A DNA stretch of 64,000 nt from Eublepharis macularius (lineage: Eukaryota > Chordata > Lepidosauria > Squamata > Eublepharidae). Numbering within the stretch: the first letter of the stretch is position 1; every line of letters starts with the position of its first letter. Location: contig NC_072791.1 of assembly GCF_028583425.1 (NCBI RefSeq), forward strand, positions 40,431,368-40,495,367, in the 5' to 3' direction. Made by a program: the position numbers and the translations under genes. The notes under the pieces are model-generated. The model made no database searches, had not been told where the DNA came from, and saw nothing but the letters and a program-made list of their open reading frames with translations. This document shows, one piece after another, positions 1-12,600 of the stretch.

Positions 1-496
1 CATTGAGATTTCATTGAGAAATTACTGCTTGCTTTTGCAAATTAAATTTTAGTAAAGTAATATATTTATAAGCTAATCAAAATTCTAAGATTTTAAAAAT
101 ATCCCAGACCAAGCTAACATTCCCTGTTTTTATAAAGCAAAGCCATAAATATTAACTGAGAAAAGTGTTAAGCATTGCAGCATTACATGTCTGCTTTATT
201 CACTCCAGTGTATTGTACTTTTTAAGCAGAACCTGCATCAGAAATTGGAATGAAAGGAACTTTGTTTCTGCTGGAAGCTGCCCTAAGTCCCTACCCATCA
301 GCTTTAGAAACATTGTACCTGATTGACAATATAATTGGGTAGAAGAGTGTGTGTGAGTGAAATAAAAATGAGAACAAAATGTAGGATCTCAGATCCCCTC
401 TCCTGGAAACTCAAAGATCTGTAAATAATGTAGTGTAAGTTGCTTGTATAATAATTTCTTGAATACACTTCCACACATTTTTCTTTTTAATCACAG
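1..496 (+). other. GTF2A1: GTF2A1 intron, 3' part
   Basis: AT-rich non-coding DNA that leads into the splice acceptor TCACAG at 491-496. It contains no recognisable exon or repeat. The missing first exons of GTF2A1 (about 44 residues by comparison with the mammalian protein) must lie to the left of the window. Confidence 0.8.
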
Positions 497-695
497 CTGT
501 GGGAGAACAAACTGCTTCAGTCCAAGGCTGTAGATGGATTTCATTCAGAGGAACAGCAGCTTTTATTGCAAGTGCAGCAACAGCAGCAACAGCAACAGCA
601 GCACCACCACCACCATCACCCACAGCCACAGCCACAGCAGACAGTACAGCAGCAGTCCCAGACACAGCAAGTCCTTATTCCTGCAACACAGCAAG
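497..695 (+). CDS. GTF2A1: GTF2A1 exon: helical end and Gln/His-rich repeat
   Basis: The frame starts at CTG (Leu) after TCACAG and ends with one base of a split codon before GTATGAG. It encodes LWENKLLQSKAVDGF, then a run of CAG/CAA glutamines, six histidines (CAC/CAT) and Pro-Gln repeats. Open readings in the other frames across this exon (Ala-rich and Pro-rich) are by-products of the CAG and CAC repeats. Confidence 0.96.
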
Positions 696-3600
696 GTATG
701 AGCAAAGTCCCTTACTGGCTTTCTTAGGATATGTGGGTGCAGCAGTTTTTCTATGCAACAGAAAACTTATAGGAACACAAAGTCTCTCAGTAGTCTCTTT
801 CTCACATATTTTGTAACTCATCTAGCTTCAGTTTCTCACATCTAACACAATAGTTTGCATATGCAATACACTGGAGAAAGACTTCTTGAAGCAGCAACAT
901 GTTTGCCAAGTATCAGTTCTTTAAAATCGCCCTCAGGTTTTTTTTGTATATGAAGAAGTCACTGAAATTTAAGATTATGCAAGTAAGATATGCTGTATGA
1001 GGACTCTTGGTCTGGCTGTGAACTGGCTATTTTGCTGCATCTGATCTAGTATGTGAACGTAAACTTGTTTAGGACAAGGACAGATTTAGCCATGCATATG
1101 CATACTTACATCATAGGAATTTCTACAAAAATATCAGCTATTTATGCCAGAAAGACAATAAACTAATCAAGGGTGTTTTAAATGTTTAGATACCTTCAAA
1201 ACTATATGTGGAAATTGTTTTTGGAATAATACATGAGAAGCCTTAAAGGCATGTACTTCCTTTACCTTGTTTAAGTTTAAGGGACTGAAAACTAACACAC
1301 TAAATTTAACACACACCCCAAAATGTGTGCACACTGCAGACATAGATGTCAACGCATCTGATTTAATAGAATTTAACTCTTGTCTACAGGAGTCACTGGG
1401 GCACCTCATTGGTCACATTACATATTCAAAAGCCAGTTCGTGATTGCAAAATCCCTTTGCATCATGTGAGAGAAAAGACTTATAAGAACAAGTGGGGGAC
1501 CTGCAAGGACTTTGCCCTGCTCCTTACACGCCCATAGCTTTGTTGCTTCTCCTGGTTCCTTGCTTCTGCCCTGCCTACCTGTCTCATCCCATCTGTCACT
1601 TTCCCTCCCATTTGTCCTTCCTTTTCTGGTGCATCTTTTCTGTTTTCAGTGCTTTCTTGGCTCCTTCCAGTCTCTATCCCCCCTCTGCCCAATTGTTTTT
1701 TCCTTATTCCGACCCATTCCTCTCTTCCTTATTTCGTCAATTCACCTCCAGTGTTGAAGTGAAGCTTCAGTGGCCATTTTGGATTACCAGAGTTGCCTAG
1801 ACAGTCCGAAATGGCTGCAGGGATCTTGTAAAGAAATTTTTTGAGATCTTAGCATTTTAAAAACTTTAAAAATCTTCTCTCACATAACACTACTTTGTGG
1901 ATTTAATCATCCTCATCTAGGGCCCTGTTCAGTATTAGATATGATTTTAGCTTTGGTTTTGATTTGATCTGTACAATTAATCTGGTGAATTCATAATTTG
2001 ATTTTTTAATTTGGATTGTTATATGCAATTGTGGTGGCTCTGTCTCACTTGCAAATCAATAAAACATTTTCTAGGAATTGTCATCTGAAAACCATTGTTT
2101 ACAACACTGAAACTGTGAAGCTTTCCTAACATTGTATTGGCAGTTGTATCCATTAATTGTTGTTAATTGTGTGCAACCATGAATCTTTAGAAATGGTAAG
2201 CTTTCTGTGGAAATATGAAGTACTGGAAAGTTTTCCACCTCACATCTGTGTACATATATGGCATTTCTTTTTACAGAGTCATTTGATGGTTCATGGAGTT
2301 TCATATCATTTACTCTATTTTGGGCAGAGAAATGTTCTTCCTAACATCTGCTGCTACAGAGCCTTTCAATGGAGGTGGCAGGGATTAAATCTGGAAGTCT
2401 TCTGAATGGGAAGTGTACATTGAGCAAGCTTTGTGCACAGAGTCAAACCAGAACACTTGGAATATTTTCCTGTTGTCAAAGTATTGCTGTTGAAATGTTG
2501 GATAGTTCCAGAGGAACAGAAATTCTGTCCCAAGGAAAGATGTCCGTACCTTGTGCAATACTGGAGTAACAACTGCGCATTTATTATGGTGTCAACAAAT
2601 TGTCTGGAATTGAACCAAGGTTCTCAGTAGCCAGACTTCTATAGCCCCAGCATTTGCTTTTCATTGCAAACCTCACAGGTGCCATTTAGGCTGAGCCTAC
2701 CCAAGCATGCAGCAAGATGGTTCCAATGACTAGTCCCCTCACTTGGCACTAGCCTTAAAGCTCGCTTCTTAGATTGTACAATTAAATCTCTTGATGGAAG
2801 TTATTGCTTGGAAAATTTTCCTTTGATTTCTGCCTGGATCTCAGTCTTTCATTAATTTTGTGTACCTTCTTCTGGCCTCATTGGTCCTGGATTGCTGCCT
2901 GGAACGTGACTGTGACCTGCTTTTGACTATGCATCTACTTCTGGCCAGTGGATTTTTAGCCAGCTGTTGCCTGGAACCTGAAACTTGCAGAGGGCTGATG
3001 GATTGATTGTTCCCATTTGATCCCATCTGGGTTTCTAGCTGAGGGATGATTTAAAAAGCCTCAGCTATGATACCATTGAAGGTATTACAGCAGAGTGCTG
3101 CTCCTTACAGTAAGAACTAACAATTTCAGAGGTAGAACCAATAACAAAGCAATCGGCTTTCCCCACCCAGGACACACACAGTAGTTCTGCTTCACTATGG
3201 GTCCTGTTGTCTAAACAGCTCCTTGTCACCTGTGGCAATTTTCATTGCTTCTGTCACATGTAAGTTGCTATTCCTGATTCAGATTTGGGGTTGCGCTATT
3301 TTGATGCTCAAGATCATTATGGTCCTGAGCTTGTTGAATGAAGAAGAGTTTCTTGTTCATCAGCTTGAATGCTTTCCAGACTCTAATTGCCAGAATATTC
3401 AGTGATGCATTGCTATGCTGACGCTGCAGCATCCTAAGATCAGCATTAATCCCAAAACCCAGTTTGAGTGCCTCAACAAGGACATGAGCTGCAATAGTGC
3501 TCTGCTATGTCAGTTTCACTAGGACCTATTGAAGAAAATTGAGGGTTATCTCCGACATGCACATCTGCCTGATGCTCTCAGAGTTTATCATGGACTCTGC

Positions 3601-6600
3601 ATTAACATGATTCCATGAAAGAAATCATGAGTGATTCTGGGGAACCTTTGCCCTGTGGAATCTGAAACTACTCCATTGTTCAGTCCTGTGCAAACCTGTG
3701 TCAATCAACACAACTTTTGCCTCTATCTCAGTTTGCAACACGGTAGATAAATGTGGTCCATTATTTCATCTTGCCACCTGAATCTTCATAGCAACAAAAG
3801 TTAAGTACCACTGGAAGTGCATAAGGGAGCATTGGGAACTCCAGCTCAGTCTCATCTGTTGACTCACATTGCATTGATACTGGGCACGCTGAGTATATTG
3901 TATGCAATGGCAACTATAGTGTGTGGTCCTAGATCATGATATCATTTCCTTCCAACAACTGCAGGTTCTAATGGCTCCAGTATGGAGAATTCCTAGTAAG
4001 GAGTCCAGGACATTTATCCCATTAGGATTGCTTTCATTGCTTTGCTCCTCCCATCTTTCTAACCAAATAATGATTTCCAGAGCAACTACGAGACAGAGAA
4101 TGCAAAGTACATTGTCCCATCAACCTACAACTTAGGGGCCAAGCTCTGTTTGATCATATACTGTCGGAACAGGAATTAGTTACACTTGCTTGTCCTACCT
4201 CCAAGAAAACCTGGACAAGGCGATTCATCCTGCACTTAATATCACGAGTGAGAATACTTGTTACATCTGTAGAAGTTCCAGAGGAGTTAGCTGTGTTAGT
4301 CTGTAGTAGCAAAAATAGAAAAGAGTCCAGTAGCACCTTTAAGACTAACCAACTTTACTGTAGCATAAGCTTTTGAGAATCAGTTTTCTTCTTCAGATGC
4401 ATCTGAAGAAGAAAACTGTGATTCTCGAAAGCTTATGCTACAGTAACGTTGGTTAGTTTTAAAGGTGCTACTGGACTCTTTTCTATCTGTAGAAGAGATT
4501 ACTATTCATCTCTGTATGTGCTGATGTGCACCATCTGAAAACATTTGCCCTTTTGCCTTTGATTCCTAAGTTTCTAGACAGGGTCTCAACTGCCAATGTA
4601 TTTACTAGGTTTGATCTTCGTAGAGCATACTAGCTGGTCCAAATCCAGGAGGAGGATAAAGCAGTCTTTTGTATCTACTGTTGACATTTCAAGTGCAAGA
4701 TCATGCCATGTGGCACAAATACCCTAGCTACTTTCTAGCACTTCTTCCATAATAACTTTGGTGACGTCTTCGATAACGATGGTAGTGTATGTGGCTCACA
4801 TAATCTTTTTGATGGACCTGATCTCTAATGTGTAAATTCAACGAAGACTGAGTTCAATTCCTAGGATCCTTCTTGTCAGATATTAGGGTCAAGGCCTTTT
4901 CCAAAGGTGTATGTTAAATGATCACTGTTCCCCATGAGGTTCCCTATCCCTTCAGAGTTAGCTATTTATAATATTTATGCCCCCACTTTTCTGCCCAATC
5001 AGGGCCCCCAAGTTATCTGACAATTGAAATGCATAATAAAATACACCATAAAACCAATTAAAATTAAGCCATTAAAATATGAAGTCATCAAAATATGTAA
5101 CTCTCAACCCAGCAAGATCTGCAGGGATACTTCAATCTGTAGACTGGAGCCAGAGACTGGCATCTGTAGCTTTAAATGAAGCTATGTCCTTGGTGGCCAT
5201 TGCCACACATTTTTGCCAGCTTTTAAGCCTTAGCGCTTAGTCACTTTGCACCTTTAATAATATATTTATACTATATTTTATATACATCTTATCTGAGAAT
5301 GTTTTGATTCCCCTGGTTGTGGGATTCCACCTTTAGTTCCAGCTTTCAGGCCTCGGCTTCTGTCAGTAAAAGGCAGGGAAGGGGGGGGCAGAGCCTTTTC
5401 CAGGCCTGTTTTGGCCTCTGAAGGAGGACCCACCAGGGTCAGGCCCCCCAGCAACCACTGGGTGGCTTGCTACCATGCAACTTGCATGATTCACCCAGGC
5501 CTGGTTACTTGCTACTGTTTAAAAGCAAGCACCTCACAAAAGCCGGTGTGTTGTAGTGGAAAGAGTTTCAGGCTAGGATTTGGGAGAAGCAGGTTTGAAT
5601 TGCTGTTCTATCGTGCAAGGTCATGAGGTGACCTTGTGTCAATTACACATTCTTAGCATAGTTTTACCTCACAGGGTTGTGGGGATAAAATGGAGGAATG
5701 ATATAAGCTGCATTGGGTCCCATTGGGGAGAAAGGCTTCTCTGCCTGGCTTCTGTGAGTGACTCTCTTTCAGTTCAGCTAAGTTGCAGCTGTGTCCCTTG
5801 CTTTGGTAGAGTTTGTCTGGAATTTCCTGCTTTGACATGTTTCTCTGGTTTGATGCTGGTTGTTGAGTCCACTTTGGCTCTGGGGGATTCTTCTTGCATT
5901 TGGGAGTATGCCTTTGGCTACTGGCAGCCTTGCCCTGTGTGTTTCTGCCTGACAGCTTGCTTGGAAATGTTTCCTCTATAGGGAACAAGGGGCCCATAGA
6001 ATTGGACTTCAGGGTCCAATCTTCCTAAAACTTGGGTGGCCATTAGGAGACAGTCACGTGTAGGTTCCCTGCAATTTTGGAGGTGTTTGCTTGAAAAATG
6101 CCCCTTCCCCACCCCCTGGGTTGCTCCCAGATAGTTTTCCTCATAAGGAATAATGGCTGAATAAATCTAGGATTCTCTGATCTGTCCAAGCTGGATCAGA
6201 GAACCTTTCCTGGATTTTGGGCATCCTGAAAACCAGGATCTGGATTTCCTGGATTTGGGGGGGGGGGCACATCCCTAAAGATGTTCCTGCTTGCAGAGAT
6301 ATGATACAACAAAACGTACCAAATTAAAAAGCCAAGCTGGAGGGATCATTAAGGGAATGTCAGATGAAACAATTGGCCAACCACCATGTCTTTGCCTGGT
6401 GAAAGAGTTCTGTAGTTTTGGCACTGCGACCAAGAAGGCCTTCTCTCGGCTTGCTACCTGTCTAGCCCAAAACAGGGCCTCACAGGATGACCTTAGTGGC
6501 CAAGTAGGTTTGTATTGGAGTAGGCAGTCCTTAAGGTATGTTGGTTCCAAGCCACATAGGGTTTTATGGCCAGCATCTTGAATTGGGCTCAGAAACAAAT

Positions 6601-9600
6601 TGGGAGCCAGTGTAGATGGGCCAAAACTGGAGTGATAATGATACTTACAACTCATTCCTGTTAGTATCCTGGTTGCAGCATTTTATACTAATTGAAGCTT
6701 CTGAACACTTTTCAAGGACAGCCCCACAGAGAGCACAGTATTACTAGACCATGCACCACAGTGTCCAGATCATTTCTACCTAGGAAAGGTTGCAGCTGGT
6801 TAACCAGTTGAAGTTGATCAAAGGCATCTCTGGAGACCATCACCACCTGCTTATCTTGCAGTAGGTCTAGGTCCAGCACCTGCAAGCTATGGACCTGCAA
6901 CATCATCTAGAGCAGGTGACACTCCAAATCTCTGGTAGTTTTTGCTGTCCCACAGTAGCACTGGGATTAACTTTCAGGTATATAGGAGCAGGTGACACTC
7001 CAAATCTCTGGTAGTTTTTGCTGTCCCACAGTAGCACTGGGATTAACTTTCAGGTATATAGCAGTCATGCATCCAAAAACTACCTCCAGGCATTGGTTCA
7101 CAGTTTCCTCCATCCTCCCTGAGATCAGCTGAAAACATGGTATAGTGCTGAGTGTCATCCACATATTGATGACAACCCACTCTAAATCTCTTTATGTTGA
7201 TGGGAAAGAGAATGAGAAGAGAGAGTAAGATGCAACTCTGTGTAACCCTAAAGGTAATTCATTCAGGAAACCTTGAAGTTTTCTGGCTACTATCTGTTCA
7301 ATCACCTTGCTAAAGAATGATAAATTTAAAACTGGTTAATAGTTACTCACATTTCTTGGGTCCGGGGTAGATTGCTAAGCACAGGCCTTTTTGTTGTCTT
7401 GTTTATGGTTTAGCTTTGGTTTGTGCTGTTTGATTTTTGTTCTAGATTTTCTTAGTTGAGAGCAAAGGGACTTCTTGTTGCTAATTATCTTGATGCAGGT
7501 TTTTTTTACTGTATTTGGTATTTTATTGCTTTGTATTTGATTTAAGAAGACATCTAAAGTAAATATTTTTATTTGGAGAAGGGGATAAAAATGAGATATT
7601 TATCTTCACAGTTGCTACTTTTTAATTATAACAAGAGGAAGTCTGTCTGGGCCCAGAGTCTTAAATCAAGACTAGGAGTGTGCATCCCAAAAAGATTTGG
7701 GTTTCCTGCTTCAGGTTTACCTGAAGTGGGGAAAAAATTTGGAAATACCAGAATTTTGAAGCGGTAAGCCCTCCACCCCCACCCACTTACCTGGCTAGCA
7801 GGGAGAGGGGGAGGGTGATTAGCTGGGTGCCACTGCCGCCTGCACGAGGCTGGGACAGCCTGGAGCCGGCTCCTCTGCCGCTGCGTCCCGTGCGAGGCCG
7901 GGATGGCCTGGAGCTGGCTCCTTTGCCACTGTACTGCCTCCTCTGGGCCTGCAGAGCGGCGGGGAAGGTTGTAGCCACTGCCTTCTGCCCTTCCTGCCCC
8001 TCAAATGGCCACTGCAGCAGCCATTTGAGGGGCAGGAAGGACTTTATCTGCCTCCTCCACAGCCCCGCAGGGCAGCGGGGAGGGCCAGAGCCACCGCTGC
8101 CGCTGACACCACCTCCACCATCAGTGGCAGGGCCAAGGTAAGTGGGGCTGGGGGTTGGGAAGATGTTTAAAGGGCAGGAAAGGGGCCCTTTAAACTCGGC
8201 CCCAAAGCAATTACGAATGCTTTGGAAAGCTTTGATTCGGGATTTCCGAATGCTGGCCCCTATTCGGAAATCCCAAATCTTTACCGATTTTTACCCAAAT
8301 CGGAAACCCAAAGCACACGTCCCTAATCAGGACCACTGTGTTTCAGTCTTGTAATCCTGTTTAAGGGCATTAAGCAAATTCTGAGTCATTATTGATGCAA
8401 GAAGAAGGCCTTCTCTCTCTCTCTTTTTTTTTTTAAAGTAACCAAGTAATCTAGGCATTCCCTTGCATAAGATAGATGATATAATAGTAGACAATCTCAT
8501 GGAATGAAATATTTGATTATAAAGACCAGAAAACAGTAAACTTTTCAACAATTTTTTAATCACGGTGGTTTATATGAAGTTCCATGTAGGGATATAAAGT
8601 TCTTGTTTCTAGAGTCTATATTAAATGCATTTAAGAATCCAATATGGCTTTCAGTGCATCATATCTCAGCCTTGCATGCCTTTGAGCAGCTGTTGGTAGC
8701 CTATTCCTCTCCTATGCAGTTATCAGGTAGAATCCGATGAGAGTTGGCTTTTTGCATAACCTATTCTGCTTCTTTTGTTAAACCTAAGAACTCCCATGTC
8801 GGTAAACAAAGTATACTTCCAGTGCTTTGGACCAATTAGAGCTGGGCAAGTCCTCAATGGCAACATGCACATCTGTCAAGTAAACAAGCCTGTTCGCATT
8901 TAAGTTGAGAATCCCTAGGAGAGCAGGCAGACTAAACAGCATACATAACTCACTTCCCAGTGGAGCTTGTCTGGAGAAAAGGTGTGATAAGCCATTCAGT
9001 CATGTGTCAGATGGAATTAATGAAAGAAAATACGCATTGCTTGGTATGGCGCCTCCCAAAATAGTTTTGCACTTTTAAAAGTCATGTCAACCTGTCCAGT
9101 CTCAGCAATCATAACCTGTATAGACCAAGTACACCACACACTCCTTATTACTGTCATTTTCCCCTCTGTTAGTGCTTGGTCTTCAGGTCTGGTCCTTGTT
9201 TGAAATACTAAACTGGATATATTGTGCCTTCTAATCTTAAAGTTTAATAGTTTTGTTTTAAACCTGCTATTAGACCTTTATTACAACTCCTCTTTATGTT
9301 ACCCTAAACTTTTAGCTCATGAGGGCCCTGGTCACAACCAACACTCCTTTTTACTCCTCACACACACAACTTCATGTGTTACCAGCTTTAACCAGGCTTT
9401 TACCTTGGGATCACCTTTCCATTGGGATTTTAATCCCACTGCTAATACCATCTGTGGCATTTTGTTCCTTTGTGTGGCCTATAGCTGCTTCTAAAAAGGT
9501 TTTCACAGCCACCAAAGGCTTTTGCCTTAGATCTTTTCTGTTTGTCTGGTTTTATAGGAAGCTTTGTTATAGATAGTAGTATGACAGAATAGTCAGTGTG

Positions 9601-12600
9601 TGGGTTGGCTGTGAGGTAAAAATGGGATTTTTTTGTTGCTTAACCAGAAGTAGAATTTATTTATAAATACATAAGTGTGATGGTTGTAGAGTATTGATAA
9701 GTGTGTTGGTTTCAAAATAGTTCATAAGTTTGGTGATTTCAAAATAGTTATATGTTCTTAAAGATGTATATACAGACCCAATCATAAGCTTGCCAGGTGT
9801 CCTAGCAACTTGTGTGAGATTGGGAAGGCGGGGAGGGAGGTGCAGTACTTTCCTTCATACACCCCCATGTCTCTGCCTCCTGCCATGATGGTGTCTCTTC
9901 CAGAAATGATGTCATTGTAGAGGGGTGCATGCCTGCTAGCACAGGAAGTCTTCTGGTGGCGGGAGATTCCTGGGTGGCTTACCTCTTCCTGCTGTTCCCC
10001 AGCAACCACCACTGATGGGCACCTGGCACCCCTACCCAGTCACAAAGAATAATTTTCCACACAGATCTTCACTAACAAAATAAACACTCTTCTCATCCAC
10101 ACAGATACAGATTCCCCCAGGCTTGCCTGACCTAGATAGAATAACTTCTGTCTGAGATACACACAGACTGAACCCAGACTCACACACAGTTTGCCTGACT
10201 TAGATAGCATTTCTCAGAACTCCTCACAGATTCACTGAACTTGACAGAAAGAACACATTTTCTCAGTCCTTTAACTGAAAACTGCAGTTCATTTCGCCCC
10301 TAGGGTATAACTACCATCCAGTCACAGCACACTAGTTACCCACCCAACCAACCCCCTGCCTTCTCACCTCAGAGGCCTGTTTTTTAAACTACAGTAACAA
10401 ATATTTAAAACCCCTGCATTAACCAGTAGAAATAAAACACAAAGTTATTTACATACAAAACATTACAGTTGGGTACTTAAACATTTCCTCACTTTAGAAA
10501 GCAGAGTGTAAAAAGGAACCTTGTTAGTCAGAGTGTTGGTTATCATTCAGCCTCACAGTACTTCTGAGCCAGGCCATGATAAATTCCCTTTGGATTTAGG
10601 AGCTAGACATTTTTCATTTTTAGGAATTTGTTTTAATGTCCATGTTTTCTAGTTATCACTACTTCCAAAACTAATCCTTAGTTCTTCACAGTTCCTCATA
10701 GTTTTATTAAAGATGTGAAAAAAATGTTGTAGTATATAAACAAATAGTTGTCATCTACACAACAGAACGCTAATTTGTAACCTTACCCAGACTTCTCTAT
10801 AATTTCTTAGAATTTCATATTTGGTTTAAAATGCTCCATTTAATTGCATATTGGAGGTTGTATAGAAAACAAGTTAAGAAATGAATTCATCCATTACCAC
10901 TGAATGATGTAAAATTAACATAAGTGATCAATGATTTTGGAAGTGCATTTTTATGTCACACAACAATATATTCTGATGTGAAATAATAAATAAGCTGTGT
11001 GCTTCGATTAACAATTGCTCAGACAATACAATAAAATCATTGCTGAAGATAATCAGCACTACAATGAAATTTGTAGGCACCATGCCTTCTGGCCACCTAG
11101 AATTTGCCAAACACTCTTCTGAGCTTTAGATATGACAGTGTTAAACAATCTTGTTTGACGAGAGATGTGTTACTAATAAGCTATGGCAAATTATTCTGTT
11201 TTGAATCTAACGATCACTGTTCCTTCTCTTGTTTGTTAGCACCTCAGCAGCAAGTTATTGTGCCAGACTCTAAGATGATACAGCACATGAATGCATCGAG
11301 TATGGTAAGATTATGTAGTGTATGACATCTGGAGGATATGCAGTGTCCTTGGGACAGTGGTTTATTAACAAGCTTAGCTGTTTAGTTTGCATAAAGAAAA
11401 ACGGTTAACTTTTACTATGCAGATTAAAACTGCATCATATACACGATTATTTAACATATATTTGTAAAAAAAAAATTTTTAAAAATTGAGGCGGCCTGTT
11501 TTTTTCAATGATATTTAATACTTTTGAAACATAGCATAATCTAGACAATAGTTTTAGTCATTAAAATGAAATATTGCACAGAGAGTAAAAAAAATGGAAT
11601 ATCCTGGCTTTAAGAATCTAGGACTACTGCTGAGCTAACTGAGAATTCTGAACACCCTCAAAATAAAATTTTCTAGTTATTTTACTCTTACACTTTCCTG
11701 TTAAGATTAGAAGTTGCTCTCCTTTTCTTAAACTGATTGTATTAACTATATACCCTCATCTGGCCAAAAGTATGTATTTCTTTCATAGAGTCCGTGTGAA
11801 TGGCAGAGTGAATAAATTTGCCTATCGTACACAGAAAAAACAGATTTTACAGCAGTGATACTTTGCATTATATGTGAAATATTTTTTTAAAAAAAAATCA
11901 GGTACAAAAAATTACACTTTTTACTGCTTTTATTTTTTAAAAAATAATACTGGCTTTAAAAAATGCTCCTTGAAAAATGCTCAAGATGGGAGAAGGAGAT
12001 TAATGAGGGTTGAATGTAGAGAAATCTAATAAATAGAATACACAGATCTGTTCTGCTCTAACGAATAATTGATTTTTCACTTTAATTTTAGTGTATTTTA
12101 TAATTATTTTGCTACTGAACTAGTTGCTTTCCTTTCAGAGTGCTGCTGCTACTGCAGCTACTTTAGCTTTGCCTGCTGGTGTTACTCCTGTCCAACAGAT
12201 TATTACAAGTTCAGGTAATTTATTTACAGTATTTCCATACCACTTTTCAATATATGATTCCAAATTGGTATGCAATATAACAGGTAAAAAAGGAAAATAA
12301 TTAAAAATTAGAAACCAAATCTAAAAATTAGAAAGTGAACTTGCAAATACCTAAGTAAACTGCTTAAAACAACCTTCCAATTGGTTCTCTCGTTAAGCAC
12401 AATCCTGATGAAAATTGCATGATTGTCAAATACGTGTGCAATTAACAGCTGAAGATCAATGAATCACATCTGGAGTTTTTTATTAAATAATCCTGCAGTT
12501 CATTGGCTTTGCCTTTTGTATTTTTTCCTGTGTTTTGAGTTCAGCTTTGGTTGCTTTTGCTTGTACGTGTTTTTGGAGATAGTATGTGGTGCTAGGTGAA

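Larger units (their letters stand above)
2630..4900 (+). mobile_element. Decayed Ty3/gypsy-type retrotransposon (gag, protease, RT remnants)
   Basis: Read with many stops and frame changes, about 4568-4900 gives a Ty3/gypsy reverse-transcriptase pattern: DRVSTANVFTRFDLRRAY, then FKCKIMPCGTNTLATF, then FNSxDPSCQILG at the position of the usual EFLGxxLS block. A protease-like FIMDSA near 3586-3603 and a gag-like Leu-rich stretch lie upstream in the expected order. The YLDD catalytic block is unreadable. No LTRs were found. The copy is old: a Penelope-type fragment (4276-4484) is inserted in it. The RT assignment is fairly sure; the left limit and the gag part are guesses. Confidence 0.55.

Noticed and set aside
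499..816. Open frame across the first GTF2A1 exon (105 codons, Ala/Thr-rich)
   Set aside because: It is a shifted reading of the CAG/CAC repeat exon; the true frame begins with LWENKL at 497 and splices at 695.
1490..1800. Overlapping Leu/Ser/Phe-rich frames
   Set aside because: They arise from a pyrimidine-rich intron tract; no start context, splice signals or motif.
7815..8141. 108-codon plus-strand frame
   Set aside because: Lies in the GC-rich middle of hAT element 7673-8325; no protein-like features.
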